A stretch of 64,000 bases of DNA from Streptomyces sp. CB01201 (GTDB taxonomy: Bacteria > Actinomycetota > Actinomycetes > Streptomycetales > Streptomycetaceae). A model generated the notes under the pieces. It saw only the letters and a program-made list of their open reading frames with translations. It was not told where the DNA came from and made no database searches. The position numbers were made by a program, and so were the translations under genes. The first letter of the stretch is position 1. Each line of letters opens with the position of its first letter. Below are positions 24,322 to 33,035 of this stretch, piece by piece. Where the stretch lies: NCBI RefSeq assembly GCF_002803085.1, contig NZ_NNBJ01000002.1, forward strand, positions 495,590-559,589, read 5' to 3'.

Positions 24322-25344
24322 ATGGCAACCCGCGCCGTCGCCCGCCGACAGTCCGCCACCGGCGGTTCAGAATCGGGAAGCAGGGTCCGCGCAGTCAGCG
24401 GTGAGATCGCCGACCGCGACCTGGTCGGTATGTACCTCGACGAAATCGCGCGTACGCCGCTGCTCGATGCCGCCAAGGAGGTCGAGCTCTCCCAGACCAT
24501 CGAGGCCGGTGTGTACGCACGTCAGATCCTCGACGGCACTGTGACGTCAGCCGCTTGCGCGGCGGGGGAGAGCAAGGCGGCAGGAGCCTCGCGCGAGGAG
24601 CTGGAGGCGCTGTACGCCGCCGGTGAGCGCGCCAAGGACCTGTTCATCCGATCCAACCTCCGCCTGGTCGTAGCCGTCGCCCGGCGGTACCCGAGGGCCG
24701 GTCTGCCGCTCCTCGACCTCATCCAGGAGGGCAACGCGGGCCTGGTGCGCGCGGTCGAGAAGTTCGACTACGCCAAGGGCTTCAAGTTCTCCACGTACGC
24801 CACCTGGTGGATCCGCCAGGCCATCACCCGCTCCATCGCCGATCAGTCCCGCACCATCCGGCTGCCCGTGCACCTGGTGGAGGAGCTGGGCCGCATCCGC
24901 CGGGTCCAGCGCGAGTTCAACCGGGAGAACGGGCGCGACCCCGAGCACACGGAGATCGCCGCCGAGCTGGGCTCCACGCCCGAGCGCGTCGGTGACGTGC
25001 TGGACTGGGCGCGTGACCCGGTCTCGCTCAACATGCCGGTCGACGACCAGGGCGAGACCCAGTTCGGCGACCTCCTGGAGGACACCTCCGCCGTCTCGCC
25101 CGAGCAGTCCGTGCTGACGCTGCTGCGCAGCGAGGAGCTGGACGACCTGATCGGCAAGCTCGACCAGCGCACCGCCTCGATCATCAAGATGCGTTACGGC
25201 ATCGACGACGGTCGGGAGCGTACGCTGACAGAGGTGGGCAAGGAACACGGTCTGACCCGCGAGAGGATTCGTCAGATCGAGAAGCACGCCTTGCTCGAAC
25301 TGAAGAAGATGGCCCGCGACACGGGCTTCGACGCGGCGGCCTAG
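24322..25344 (+). CDS. hrdD: RNA polymerase sigma factor HrdD
   Basis: The 340-residue protein starts at ATG 24322, behind AAGGGAG. It is a group 2 sigma-70 protein: region 1.2 DLVGMYLDEIARTPLL, region 2 with FIRSNLRLVVAVARRYP and FSTYATWWIRQAITRSIADQ, region 3, and region 4.2 LTEVGKEHGLTRERIRQIE. It lacks the long acidic N-terminus of HrdB, and the opening MATRAVARRQSA matches what I remember of HrdD. It is a non-essential alternative to the principal sigma in Streptomyces. The SigR-type promoter upstream fits control by thiol oxidative stress. Confidence 0.92.
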   Translation: MATRAVARRQSATGGSESGSRVRAVSGEIADRDLVGMYLDEIARTPLLDAAKEVELSQTIEAGVYARQILDGTVTSAACAAGESKAAGASREELEALYAAGERAKDLFIRSNLRLVVAVARRYPRAGLPLLDLIQEGNAGLVRAVEKFDYAKGFKFSTYATWWIRQAITRSIADQSRTIRLPVHLVEELGRIRRVQREFNRENGRDPEHTEIAAELGSTPERVGDVLDWARDPVSLNMPVDDQGETQFGDLLEDTSAVSPEQSVLTLLRSEELDDLIGKLDQRTASIIKMRYGIDDGRERTLTEVGKEHGLTRERIRQIEKHALLELKKMARDTGFDAAA

Positions 25345-25385
25345 GCCTCCGCCCCCAAGACGAGCTCCGGCACCCTCCCCCCCCT

Positions 25386-25412
25386 GGTGCTGGGGCTCCC
25401 GGCCCCGGCACC
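25386..25412 (+). terminator. terminator after hrdD
   Basis: A 10-bp stem (25386-25395 with 25403-25412, one G-T wobble) with a short loop is followed by TTCCCCCC. It lies 41 bases after the hrdD stop and between convergent genes. Confidence 0.6.
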
Positions 25413-25480
25413 TTCCCCCCTGGTGTCGGGGCCCCTCTCTTTTCCGGTCCGGCCCCTCCGGCATTCCGGTCCCGCGCCGC

Positions 25481-26464
25481 TCACTCCTCGCCGGCGCCCG
25501 CGGTGGCCCGGGTGAGGCGCTCGCCCAGCTCGTGCAGATAGCCCGTCATGGCGGGCGGCCCGTTGACGGTGAACTCGCAGTCGACCAGGGCGAGCCGCAG
25601 CGCCACCCACTCCAGCGAGTCGGTGCACGAGGTGCGCAGGCGGCAGCGCCCTGCGTCCAGGGGCTCGGGCGCGCCGAGCGTCGAGGGCAGGCGGGCGGTC
25701 ACGAAGTCGGCCGGCGCCTCGAAGGTGACGTCCACGTCCAGGACGGGCTGGAGCCGGTTCATGGAGGTGCGCACGAACTCCGCCGCGTTCGCCTCGGGCA
25801 GCTCGCGCGGCGCGAAGCGGGCGCCGGTCGCGAACGGCTCGGCGACCCGGTCGACCCGGAACGTACGCCAGTCCCCGCGTTCCACGTCGTACGCCACCAG
25901 GTACCACCGGCGCCCCGTCGACACCAGGCGGTACGGCTCGACCAGGCGCTTGGTGGCGGTGCCGTCGCCCGAGACATAGCCGAAGCGCAGCCGCTCCTCG
26001 CCGGTGACGGCGGAGGCGAGCGTGGTCAGGGTGCGCGGGTCCACCGTGGCGCCGTCCCCGCGCCAGGGCCCGGCCAGCGGCATCGTGGCCGCCTGGAGGC
26101 TGGCCACGCGGTGGCGCAGGCGCGAGGGCAGGACCTGCTCCAGCTTGGCGAGCGCCCGCACCGAGGCCTCGTCCACGCCGTCCACGGCGTGGCCCGCGCC
26201 CGCGCGCAGCCCCACCGCGATGGCCACCGCCTCCTCGTCGTCCAGGACCAGCGGCGGCATCGCCTTGCCCGCGACGAGCCGGTAGCCGCCGTCGGCGCCG
26301 CGGGCCGCCTGGACGGGATAGCCGAGCTCGCGCAGCCGGTCGATGTCGCGCCGCACCGTGCGCCGCGAGACCCCGAGCCGGTCGGCGAGCTCGCCGCCGG
26401 GCCACTCGCGCGGGGTCTGGAGCAGGGAGAGCAGTTGCAGCAGCCGTGCCGGGGTGTCGGTCAT
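25481..26464 (-). CDS. HTH/WYL-domain transcriptional regulator
   Basis: The 327-residue protein starts at ATG 26464. An N-terminal DeoR-type winged helix (LADRLGVSRRTVRRDIDRL, about residues 26-44) is followed by a WYL domain with RRWYLVAYDVERGDWRTFRV (about residues 170-190) and a C-terminal WCX extension. WYL regulators of this YafY-like layout usually control a divergent neighbour, here an MFS exporter at 26529. An inverted repeat lies in the 64-base gap. Confidence 0.92.
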   Translation of the reverse strand: MTDTPARLLQLLSLLQTPREWPGGELADRLGVSRRTVRRDIDRLRELGYPVQAARGADGGYRLVAGKAMPPLVLDDEEAVAIAVGLRAGAGHAVDGVDEASVRALAKLEQVLPSRLRHRVASLQAATMPLAGPWRGDGATVDPRTLTTLASAVTGEERLRFGYVSGDGTATKRLVEPYRLVSTGRRWYLVAYDVERGDWRTFRVDRVAEPFATGARFAPRELPEANAAEFVRTSMNRLQPVLDVDVTFEAPADFVTARLPSTLGAPEPLDAGRCRLRTSCTDSLEWVALRLALVDCEFTVNGPPAMTGYLHELGERLTRATAGAGEE

Positions 26465-26488
26465 GCCATCCAGGATGCCCGGCCAAAG

Positions 26489-26505
26489 AGGACACGGTCT
26501 GTCCT
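26489..26505. promoter_or_regulatory. operator between WYL regulator and MFS gene
   Basis: AGGACA (26489-26494) and TGTCCT (26500-26505) form a perfect inverted repeat with a 5-base spacer, centred in the very short divergent promoter region. It is the likely WYL-regulator binding site. Confidence 0.6.
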
Positions 26506-26528
26506 ATAGGGGGCCTAACTTTCTTCCC

Positions 26529-28058
26529 ATGACCTCCACACCGACCAGCAGCACCACCCCAGAGACCGCGGCGAGCGCCGCAGCAGACCGCCGCCGGTGG
26601 TTCGCCCTGGCCATCGTCATGACCGCGGCCTTCATGGACCTGGTCGACGTCACCATCGTCAACATCGCCATCCCCTCCATCCAGAAGGACACCGGGGCGA
26701 GCTTCTCCTCGATCCAGTGGATAACCGCCGGCTACGCGCTCGCGTTCGCCGCGGGCCTGATCACCGGCGGGCGCCTCGGCGACATCCACGGCCGCAAGAA
26801 GCTCTTCCTGCTCGGCATCGGCGGCTTCACGCTCGCCTCGGCGCTGTGCGGCTTCGCCGCCAACCCCGAGATGCTCGTCGCCTCCCGCATCCTCCAGGGC
26901 GCGATGGCGGCGATGATGGTGCCGCAGGTCCTCTCGATCGTGCACGCCACCTTCCCCGCGCACGAGCGCGGCAAGGTGTTCGGCCTGTTCGGCGCGGTCG
27001 TCGGCCTCGGCGCGGTGTCCGGGCCGCTGCTCGGCGCACTGCTCACCGAGTGGAACCTGTTCGGTCTGGAATGGCGCCCGATCTTCCTGATCAACCTGCC
27101 GGTCGGCATCGCGGGCCTGATCCTCGGCACCAAGTTCATCAGCGAGTCCAAGGCACCCCGGGCCCTCAGGCTCGACATCGCGGGCGTGGTCCTGGTGACG
27201 CTCGGCCTGCTCATGCTCCTCTACCCGCTGACCCGTGGCCGCGAGCTCGGCTGGCCGCTGTGGGGCTACCTCTCGATGGCCGGCAGTGTCGTGGTCTTCG
27301 CCGGTCTGATCGCGTACGAGCGGATGAAGGCGCGGCGGGACGGCTCCCCGCTCATCGAGCTGTCGCTGTTCAAGGTGAAGAGCTTCGCCGCGGGCATCGC
27401 CGTGCAGGCCACGTTCGGCATCGGGCTCGGCATCTTCTTCCTGGTGTGGACGCTCTACATGCAGATAGGCCTCGGCTGGAGCGCCCTGCGCGCGGGCCTG
27501 ACCGGCGTGCCCTTCTCGATCGCGGTGTCGGTGGCGGCCGGTCTGTCGGTGCAGAAGCTCGTCCCGCGCTTCGGGCGCAAGGTCCTCCAGGCGGGCGCCC
27601 TGACGATGGTCGCCGGACTCCTGATCTACATCTGGGAGGCCGACCACTACGGCATGGCCATCGCCTCCTGGCAGATGGCGCTCCCGCTGGTCGTGATGGG
27701 CCTCGGCATGGGCCTCATCGTCGCCCCGCTCACCGACGCGGTGCTCTCCGAGGTCCCCAAGGAGCACTCGGGTTCGGCCTCCGGCCTGATCAACACCGTG
27801 CAGCAGATGGGCAACGCGCTCGGGCTCGGGCTGGTGTCGGTGGTCTTCTTCGGCTCGATCGGCGACGGCCTGGTGCCGCCGCAGTTGAACCAGGCGTTCG
27901 TGGACGGCTTCGAGCACTCGCTCTGGTACGTGGCGGGGGTGCTTGCGGTGATCTTCGTGGTGATGTTCGCGCTGCCGGCGCGGCCTCGGCAGCATGTCGA
28001 GGGCGGGGTGGACGAGGCCGAGCTGCTCGACCTCACGAAGTCGGCTCAGCCGGTCTGA
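26529..28058 (+). CDS. MFS drug exporter, DHA2 (14-TMS) family
   Basis: The 509-residue protein starts at ATG 26529. A longer in-frame opening through the regulator coding region is rejected. Helix 1 reads MDLVDVTIVNIAIPSIQ, a DHA2 signature; GGRLGDIHGRKKLFLLG is the loop 2-3 motif; GLGMGLIVAPLTDAVL lies in the C-terminal half. It is likely a proton-coupled multidrug exporter, a paralogue of the 20487 gene. It is probably controlled by the divergent WYL regulator. Confidence 0.92.
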   Translation: MTSTPTSSTTPETAASAAADRRRWFALAIVMTAAFMDLVDVTIVNIAIPSIQKDTGASFSSIQWITAGYALAFAAGLITGGRLGDIHGRKKLFLLGIGGFTLASALCGFAANPEMLVASRILQGAMAAMMVPQVLSIVHATFPAHERGKVFGLFGAVVGLGAVSGPLLGALLTEWNLFGLEWRPIFLINLPVGIAGLILGTKFISESKAPRALRLDIAGVVLVTLGLLMLLYPLTRGRELGWPLWGYLSMAGSVVVFAGLIAYERMKARRDGSPLIELSLFKVKSFAAGIAVQATFGIGLGIFFLVWTLYMQIGLGWSALRAGLTGVPFSIAVSVAAGLSVQKLVPRFGRKVLQAGALTMVAGLLIYIWEADHYGMAIASWQMALPLVVMGLGMGLIVAPLTDAVLSEVPKEHSGSASGLINTVQQMGNALGLGLVSVVFFGSIGDGLVPPQLNQAFVDGFEHSLWYVAGVLAVIFVVMFALPARPRQHVEGGVDEAELLDLTKSAQPV

Positions 28059-28070
28059 TCCCTCGTGTGT

Positions 28071-28104
28071 GATGGCCCCGTACCTTCCGAGGTGCGGGGC
28101 CATC
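28071..28104 (+). terminator. terminator after the MFS gene
   Basis: A ten-base-pair outer stem (28071-28080 with 28095-28104) plus an inner ACCT/AGGT helix begins 13 bases after the stop codon. Confidence 0.75.
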
Positions 28105-28680
28105 GGTTTGCCCGGGCCCTGGCGAGGCGTGCCCGGCCCCTTGCGAGCTGAGGGCACCCCACCCCGGCCGGGGCTGCCCGGGACCCCGGTGTGCCTGGGT
28201 GGCATGGGCCCCGGACCCTGCTGTGCCCGGGGGCTGCGCCCCGGACCCCGGTCCGTCGGGTGCGGCGGTGCGTGGCTGGTTGCGCAGTTCCCCGCGCCCC
28301 TAACCCCCTTTTGGGTGCGGGTCGTGTGTGGCTTTTCGCGCAGTTCCCCGCGCCCCCAAAACCCGTTCTCGGCCTCGGGCCGTGCGGGGCTGGTCGCGCA
28401 GTTCCCCGCGCCCCTAAACCCGTCTCGGTCTGCGGGCCGTGGTCGCTTCTCGCGCAGTTCCTCGCGCCCCTGAAGACTCGGTGCCGGCCCGCATGGGCAT
28501 CTTCAGCCCGTCATGGGGGTCCCCCCTGGCCCTTAAGGCCTTGGGGGAGATTGAGGACGAGCGCCCTTCAGGCGCGAACGGGGTTCGGGGCGGAGCCCCG
28601 AGGGGGCCGGGTCGTCGGGCCCGGGTCGGGGGGCTCCCCGGGGGCGGGACCAAAGCCCGTTTGTGTCCGGGTGGTGCCCG
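28105..28680. repeat. dispersed intergenic repeat, copy B (inverted)
   Basis: There is no gene in this roughly 570-base stretch. Four copies of the 21-bp core (inverse of GGGGCGCGGGGAACTGCGCG) are seen at 28281-28300, 28336-28356, 28394-28414 and, with one change, 28450-28470. They are spaced about 55 bp. They are followed by the composite block (about 28495-28605) that matches copies A and C in reverse orientation. Confidence 0.8.
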
Positions 28681-28687
28681 AATTGGT

Positions 28688-28725
28688 TTACATGGCTCCA
28701 GGGCGGTCGTACTCTGGCCATGTAA
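28688..28725. promoter_or_regulatory. operator of the fru operon
   Basis: TTACATGG (28688-28695) and CCATGTAA (28718-28725) are perfect inverse repeats, with inner CCAG/CTGG arms. The site is 36 bases before the DeoR-type gene, so it is probably bound by that protein with fructose-1-phosphate as effector. Confidence 0.6.
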
Positions 28726-28761
28726 CCACCGGTTCGGGCAGGGAAACGGACGTAACCAGAC

Positions 28762-29523
28762 ATGTATGCACCGGAGCGCCAGCAGGAAATGCTGCGGATC
28801 GCGCGGGAGAGCGGCCGCGTCGACGTGCTCTCGCTCGCCGAGACGTTCCAGGTCACCGCCGAGACCGTACGGCGCGACCTGAAGGCCCTCGACCGGGCCG
28901 GTCTGGTCCGCCGGGTGCACGGCGGGGCCATCCCGGCCGGGCGGCTCGACTTCGAGCCCGACCTCGCCGAGCGGGAGTCCACCGCCGCCGACGAGAAGGA
29001 CCGCATCGTCCACGCCGCGCTCGCCGAACTCCCCGCCGAGGGCAGCGTCGTCCTCGACGCCGGGTCGACCATCGCGCGCCTGGCCGCCGAGCTCCCGCTG
29101 GAGAGCGGGCTGACCCTGGTCACGCACGCGCTGCCCGTCGCCGCGCGGCTGGCCGACCACCCCTCCATCGACCTGCACCTCGTCGGCGGCCGGATCCGCC
29201 ACCGCACCCGGGCCGCGGTCGACGCCTGGGCGCTGCGCGCCTACGGCGAGATCCGCGCCGACGTCGTGTTCCTCGGCACCAACGGGTTCTCCGCCGCCCA
29301 CGGCCTCACCACCCCCGACCTCGCCGAGGCCGCCGTCAAGCGGGCCGCGATCGGGGCCGCCCGGCGCGTGGTGCTGCTCGCCGACTCCGCCAAGCACGGC
29401 CAGGAACACTTCGCCCGCTTCGCGGACATGGCCGACGTGGACCTCCTCATCACCGACAGCGGGCTCGCGCCCGACGACATCGCCGCCATCGAGGCCGCCG
29501 GCACGGACGTGATCACCGTATGA
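28762..29523 (+). CDS. fruR: DeoR/GlpR-family repressor of the fructose operon
   Basis: The 253-residue protein starts at ATG 28762. The helix-turn-helix (DVLSLAETFQVTAETVRRDL, about residues 20-39) is followed by VHGGA, the usual DeoR linker. The sugar-phosphate domain shows GSTIARLAAEL, TNGFSAAHGLTTPD and LADSAKHGQ. Its stop overlaps the fruK start (ATGA). FruR-type proteins of actinomycetes sense fructose-1-phosphate. The operator at 28688-28725 supports autoregulation. The symbol is by context. Confidence 0.88.
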   Translation: MYAPERQQEMLRIARESGRVDVLSLAETFQVTAETVRRDLKALDRAGLVRRVHGGAIPAGRLDFEPDLAERESTAADEKDRIVHAALAELPAEGSVVLDAGSTIARLAAELPLESGLTLVTHALPVAARLADHPSIDLHLVGGRIRHRTRAAVDAWALRAYGEIRADVVFLGTNGFSAAHGLTTPDLAEAAVKRAAIGAARRVVLLADSAKHGQEHFARFADMADVDLLITDSGLAPDDIAAIEAAGTDVITV

Positions 29524-30470
29524 ACATCCTCACCGTCACCCCCAACCCCAGCCTGGACCGCACCTACGAGGTCCCCGGGCTCGCTCGCGGCGAGGTGCTG
29601 CGGGCCACCGGCGAACGCATGGACCCGGGCGGCAAGGGCGTCAACGTCTCGCGCGCCGTCGCCGCGGCCGGACACCGCACGGTCGCCGTCATGCCGCTCG
29701 GCGGCGCACCCGGCGCCCTGGTGGCCGAACTGCTCGGCGCCGAGGGCATCGAGGTCGCGCCCGTGCCGGTCGCCGGGCACACCCGCTCCAACATCTCCGT
29801 CGCCGAACCCGACGGCACCCTCACGAAGATCAACGCGCCGGGGCCCGAACTGAGCGCCGCCGAAAGCGAGTTGCTGCTCGACACCGTGCGCGAGCACTCC
29901 GGCCGGGTCGACTGGATCGCCTGCTGCGGCAGCCTCCCGCGCGGCCTCGCACCCCAGTGGTACGCCGATCTCGTGGCCCGCGCGCACGCCGCGGGTGCCA
30001 AGGTCGCCCTCGACACCTCCGGGCCCTCCCTCATCGCCGCGCTGCGCGAACGCCCCGACGTGGTCAAGCCCAACGCCGAGGAGCTCGCCCAGGCCGTCGG
30101 CCGCCCCCTCGCCACCATCGGAGACGCGGTCAAGGCAGCTGAAGAAGTACGGGAGTTGGGGGCGGGCGCCGTGCTCGCCAGCCTCGGCGCCGACGGCCAG
30201 CTCCTGGTCACCGCCGCCGGCACCTACTTCGCCTCGGCCCCCGTGGCGACCGTACGCAGCAACGTGGGAGCCGGTGACGCCTCGCTCGCCGGGTTCCTCG
30301 CGGCGGGCGGCGAAGGGCCCGGCGCGCTCGCCGCGGCCGTCGCGCACGGCGCCGCCGCCGTCCAGCTGCCCGGCAGTGTGATGCCCACCCCCGGTGACCT
30401 CGACCCGGCATCCGTGACCGTCACCGACGCCGTACCGCTGGACCGTCCCCTGACGGAGCCGGCGCCATGA
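29520..30470 (+). CDS. fruK: 1-phosphofructokinase
   Basis: The 316-residue protein starts at ATG 29520, overlapping the fruR stop. The PfkB family is shown by GGKGVNVSRA (residues about 37-46) and the C-terminal catalytic motif SNVGAGDASLAGFLA, whose Asp is the general base. It phosphorylates fructose-1-phosphate, made by the FruA PTS permease, to fructose-1,6-bisphosphate with ATP. It lies in the order fruR-fruK-fruA on one transcript, 91 bases before fruA. Confidence 0.95.
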   Translation: MNILTVTPNPSLDRTYEVPGLARGEVLRATGERMDPGGKGVNVSRAVAAAGHRTVAVMPLGGAPGALVAELLGAEGIEVAPVPVAGHTRSNISVAEPDGTLTKINAPGPELSAAESELLLDTVREHSGRVDWIACCGSLPRGLAPQWYADLVARAHAAGAKVALDTSGPSLIAALRERPDVVKPNAEELAQAVGRPLATIGDAVKAAEEVRELGAGAVLASLGADGQLLVTAAGTYFASAPVATVRSNVGAGDASLAGFLAAGGEGPGALAAAVAHGAAAVQLPGSVMPTPGDLDPASVTVTDAVPLDRPLTEPAP

Positions 30471-30561
30471 CCCCGGCCTCGCCGGACCGCCGCCCGACGG
30501 AGCCGTCGCGAACCGGCGCCATGACCCCCGCCCGCCCTCACCGCCCGCAAAGGAGCCCGCG

Positions 30562-32580
30562 ATGAGCCAGATGATCAGCGCGGAACTGGTCGACCTCGAA
30601 CTCGACCGGGCCGCCGACTCCAAGGCAGCCGCCGCCCGTTCGCTCGCCGAGCGGATGGTCGCGCTCGGCCGCGTCACCGACCTCGACGGCTTCCTCGCCG
30701 ACGTGGCGGCCCGCGAGGCCCAGATGCCCACCGGCCTCGACGGCGGCATCGGCATCCCGCACTGCCGCAGCGCCCATGTCACCGAGCCGACGCTGGCCTT
30801 CGGGCGCAGCGCCGCCGGGATCGACTTCGGGGCGCCGGACGGGCCGGCCGACCTCATCTTCCTCATCGCGGCGCCGGCGGGCGCGGACGACGCCCACCTC
30901 TCCATCCTGTCCAACCTGGCCCGCCAGCTGATGGACGGCGACTTCACCGCGGCACTGCGCGCCGCGAAGACGGCCGGCGAGGCGGCGGCCCTGATCGGCG
31001 GCGAGGAGGCGGCCACCCCGGACACGTCCACCCCGGACACGGCACCGCAGGCACCGCAGGAGGCCGCCCCGCAGGCCCCCGCGCCCGCAGCCGCGGACCG
31101 GCCCTTCCGGATCGTGGCCGTCACCTCCTGTCCGACCGGCATCGCCCACACCTACATGGCGGCCGAGTCCCTGGAGCGGGCCGGGCGCGCCGAGGGTGTC
31201 GAGGTCAGCGTCGAGACGCAGGGCTCGTCCGGGTTCACCCGGCTCGACCCGGACGTCATCGCGGCGGCCGACGGCGTGATCTTCGCGCACGACGTACCCG
31301 TACGCGACAAGGAGCGCTTCGCCGGGAAGGCCACGGTCGACGTCGGCGTCAAGGCCGGGGTCAACCGGCCCGCCGAGCTGATCGCCGAGGTCCGCGACAA
31401 GGCCGCCCGCGGCGAGATCACCGAGTCGGGCGCCAAGCCGTCTCCCGTGGAGGCGGCCGGCGAGCCCGGCGAGGGATACGGCACCAAGCTGCGCAAGTGG
31501 CTGATGTCCGGCGTCAGTTACATGGTTCCGTTCGTCGCGGCGGGCGGACTGCTCATCGCGCTCGGCTTCGCCCTCGGCGGCTACAAGGTCAGCGACGCGC
31601 CCTCGGTCATGGACCACTTCCTGTGGACGGACACGAGCAGCTGGGGCGCGCTGCTCTTCCAGGTCGGCGGCGTCGCCTTCAAGTTCCTCGTCCCGGTCCT
31701 GGCCGGGTACATCGCGTACGGAATGGCCGACCGGCCGGGTCTGGTGCCGGGCTTCGTCGGCGGCGCGATCGCCCTCGACATCAAGGCCGGCTTCCTCGGC
31801 GGCCTCGCGGCCGGTCTGATCGCGGGCGCCGTGGTGATGGCGATCCAGAAGGTGAAGATCCCCGTCTCGCTGCGCGGCATCATGCCGGTCGTGGTGATCC
31901 CGCTGATCTCCTCGGCGGTGGTCGGCTTCCTGATGTTCCTCGTCATCGGCGAGCCGATCTCCAAACTCCAGTCCGCGCTGACCAGTTGGCTCAACGGGCT
32001 CAACGGCGCCAACGTGATCGTCCTCGGTGTGATCCTCGGCCTCATGATGTGCTTCGACCTGGGCGGCCCGCTCAACAAGGTGGCCTACACCTTCGCGATC
32101 GGCGGGCTCGCGGACGGCACCGCGGGCAGCTTCAAGGTGATGGCGGCCGTGATGGCCGCGGGCATGATCCCGCCGCTGTCGATGGCCCTGGCCACGACCG
32201 TGCGGGGCCGCCTGTTCACCCGCACCGAGCGCGAGAACGGCAAGGCGGCCTGGGTGCTCGGGGCCTCCTTCGTCACCGAGGGCGCGATCCCGTTCGCCGC
32301 GGTCGACCCGCTGCGGGTCATCCCCTCCGCGATGGCGGGCGGCGCGGTCACCGGCGCCCTGTCGATGGCCTTCGGCTGCACGCTGCGGGCCCCGCACGGC
32401 GGAATCTTCGTGGTCCCGCTGATCGGCAACGCCCTGCTGTACCTGGTCGCCATCGCGGCCGGCACGGTGGTCAGCGCGGCCCTGGTCGTCCTGCTCAAGG
32501 GCCTGCGCAAGCAGCGGCCGGAGCCGGAGGACGCGGCGATCGGCTCCGCCGAGAAGCGGGAGGTGGCGGTGGTCGCCTGA
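30562..32580 (+). CDS. fruA: PTS fructose transporter subunit EIIABC
   Basis: The 672-residue protein starts at ATG 30562, behind AAAGGAG. EIIA occupies about 1-150, with phospho-His67 in GIPHCRS. A Pro/Ala linker leads to EIIB (about 182-280) with phospho-Cys190 in VTSCPTGIAHTYM. The membrane domain EIIC (about 310-655) has about 10 helices and includes AAPHGG-like and GGxxDG-type loops. It imports fructose as fructose-1-phosphate. The general PTS proteins EI and HPr are not in the window. It ends before the terminator at 32610. Confidence 0.95.
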   Translation: MSQMISAELVDLELDRAADSKAAAARSLAERMVALGRVTDLDGFLADVAAREAQMPTGLDGGIGIPHCRSAHVTEPTLAFGRSAAGIDFGAPDGPADLIFLIAAPAGADDAHLSILSNLARQLMDGDFTAALRAAKTAGEAAALIGGEEAATPDTSTPDTAPQAPQEAAPQAPAPAAADRPFRIVAVTSCPTGIAHTYMAAESLERAGRAEGVEVSVETQGSSGFTRLDPDVIAAADGVIFAHDVPVRDKERFAGKATVDVGVKAGVNRPAELIAEVRDKAARGEITESGAKPSPVEAAGEPGEGYGTKLRKWLMSGVSYMVPFVAAGGLLIALGFALGGYKVSDAPSVMDHFLWTDTSSWGALLFQVGGVAFKFLVPVLAGYIAYGMADRPGLVPGFVGGAIALDIKAGFLGGLAAGLIAGAVVMAIQKVKIPVSLRGIMPVVVIPLISSAVVGFLMFLVIGEPISKLQSALTSWLNGLNGANVIVLGVILGLMMCFDLGGPLNKVAYTFAIGGLADGTAGSFKVMAAVMAAGMIPPLSMALATTVRGRLFTRTERENGKAAWVLGASFVTEGAIPFAAVDPLRVIPSAMAGGAVTGALSMAFGCTLRAPHGGIFVVPLIGNALLYLVAIAAGTVVSAALVVLLKGLRKQRPEPEDAAIGSAEKREVAVVA

Positions 32581-32609
32581 GACGCTGCCCCGCACGCCCT
32601 CCCGCACGG

Positions 32610-32638
32610 GACGCCCGGCCCTCAGGGGGCCGGGCGTC
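32610..32638 (+). terminator. terminator of the fru operon
   Basis: A 12-bp perfect stem (32610-32621 with 32627-32638), a 5-base loop and then TT, 30 bases after the fruA stop. Confidence 0.85.
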
Positions 32639-32730
32639 TTCGGCTGTCATGACGTGACATGTACCACTTGAGGACCAAAGTCCCTTCAGGCCCTGCCGCA
32701 AGTCCCGGGCGGTGTTGTCTACTGGGGCGC

Positions 32731-32985
32731 GTGGCTCAGAACATCACGATCATTCAGCAGATAGGCCTTTCCGTCCTCGCTGCGGCGAGTGTCGCCTGGG
32801 TCGTCGGTCTTGTCCGCATACTGCGCCGGGAGCGCGCCGACCGGGCCGAATGGCATGCGCTGCGCGGACTGCGCGCGGTGGGCCGCCAGGCCGGGCCGCC
32901 CGCCCGGGAGGCGGTGGCCCTCACCGAGGCCGAGCGGGACGCCTTCGCGGGCCTGATCCGCCAGCTCGACCCGCGCAGTTCCTGA
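32731..32985 (+). CDS. small single-pass membrane protein, unknown function
   Basis: The 84-residue protein starts at GTG 32731, with only a weak GGGG upstream; an in-frame ATG at 32659 is less likely. One hydrophobic helix (IGLSVLAAASVAWVVGLV, about residues 10-27) is followed by a basic stretch RILRRERADR. An Ala/Glu-rich tail lies inside the cell by the positive-inside rule. I do not recognise a family. It stands alone between the fru operon and the DUF6227-like gene. Confidence 0.6.
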   Translation: MAQNITIIQQIGLSVLAAASVAWVVGLVRILRRERADRAEWHALRGLRAVGRQAGPPAREAVALTEAERDAFAGLIRQLDPRSS

Positions 32986-33035
32986 ACCGTCCCGCACCCG
33001 CTTCCCCGGCCCTGCGCCCAGACCCCGCGCGGGGC

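Noticed and set aside
25341..28205. A 954-codon minus-strand frame opposite the MFS gene and overlapping the WYL regulator
   Set aside because: Composition is His/Arg/Asp/Gly-rich and it runs antisense to a clear 14-helix MFS gene. It is a codon-bias shadow.
28191..29519. Long in-frame extension ahead of fruK
   Set aside because: It runs through repeats and the fruR gene; fruK starts at 29520, overlapping the fruR stop, and begins with the PfkB N-terminus.
33023..33034. Palindrome CCCCGCGCGGGG between the small membrane protein and the DUF6227-like gene as a terminator
   Set aside because: The loop would be too short and the stem only four pairs; too weak to call in such GC-rich DNA.
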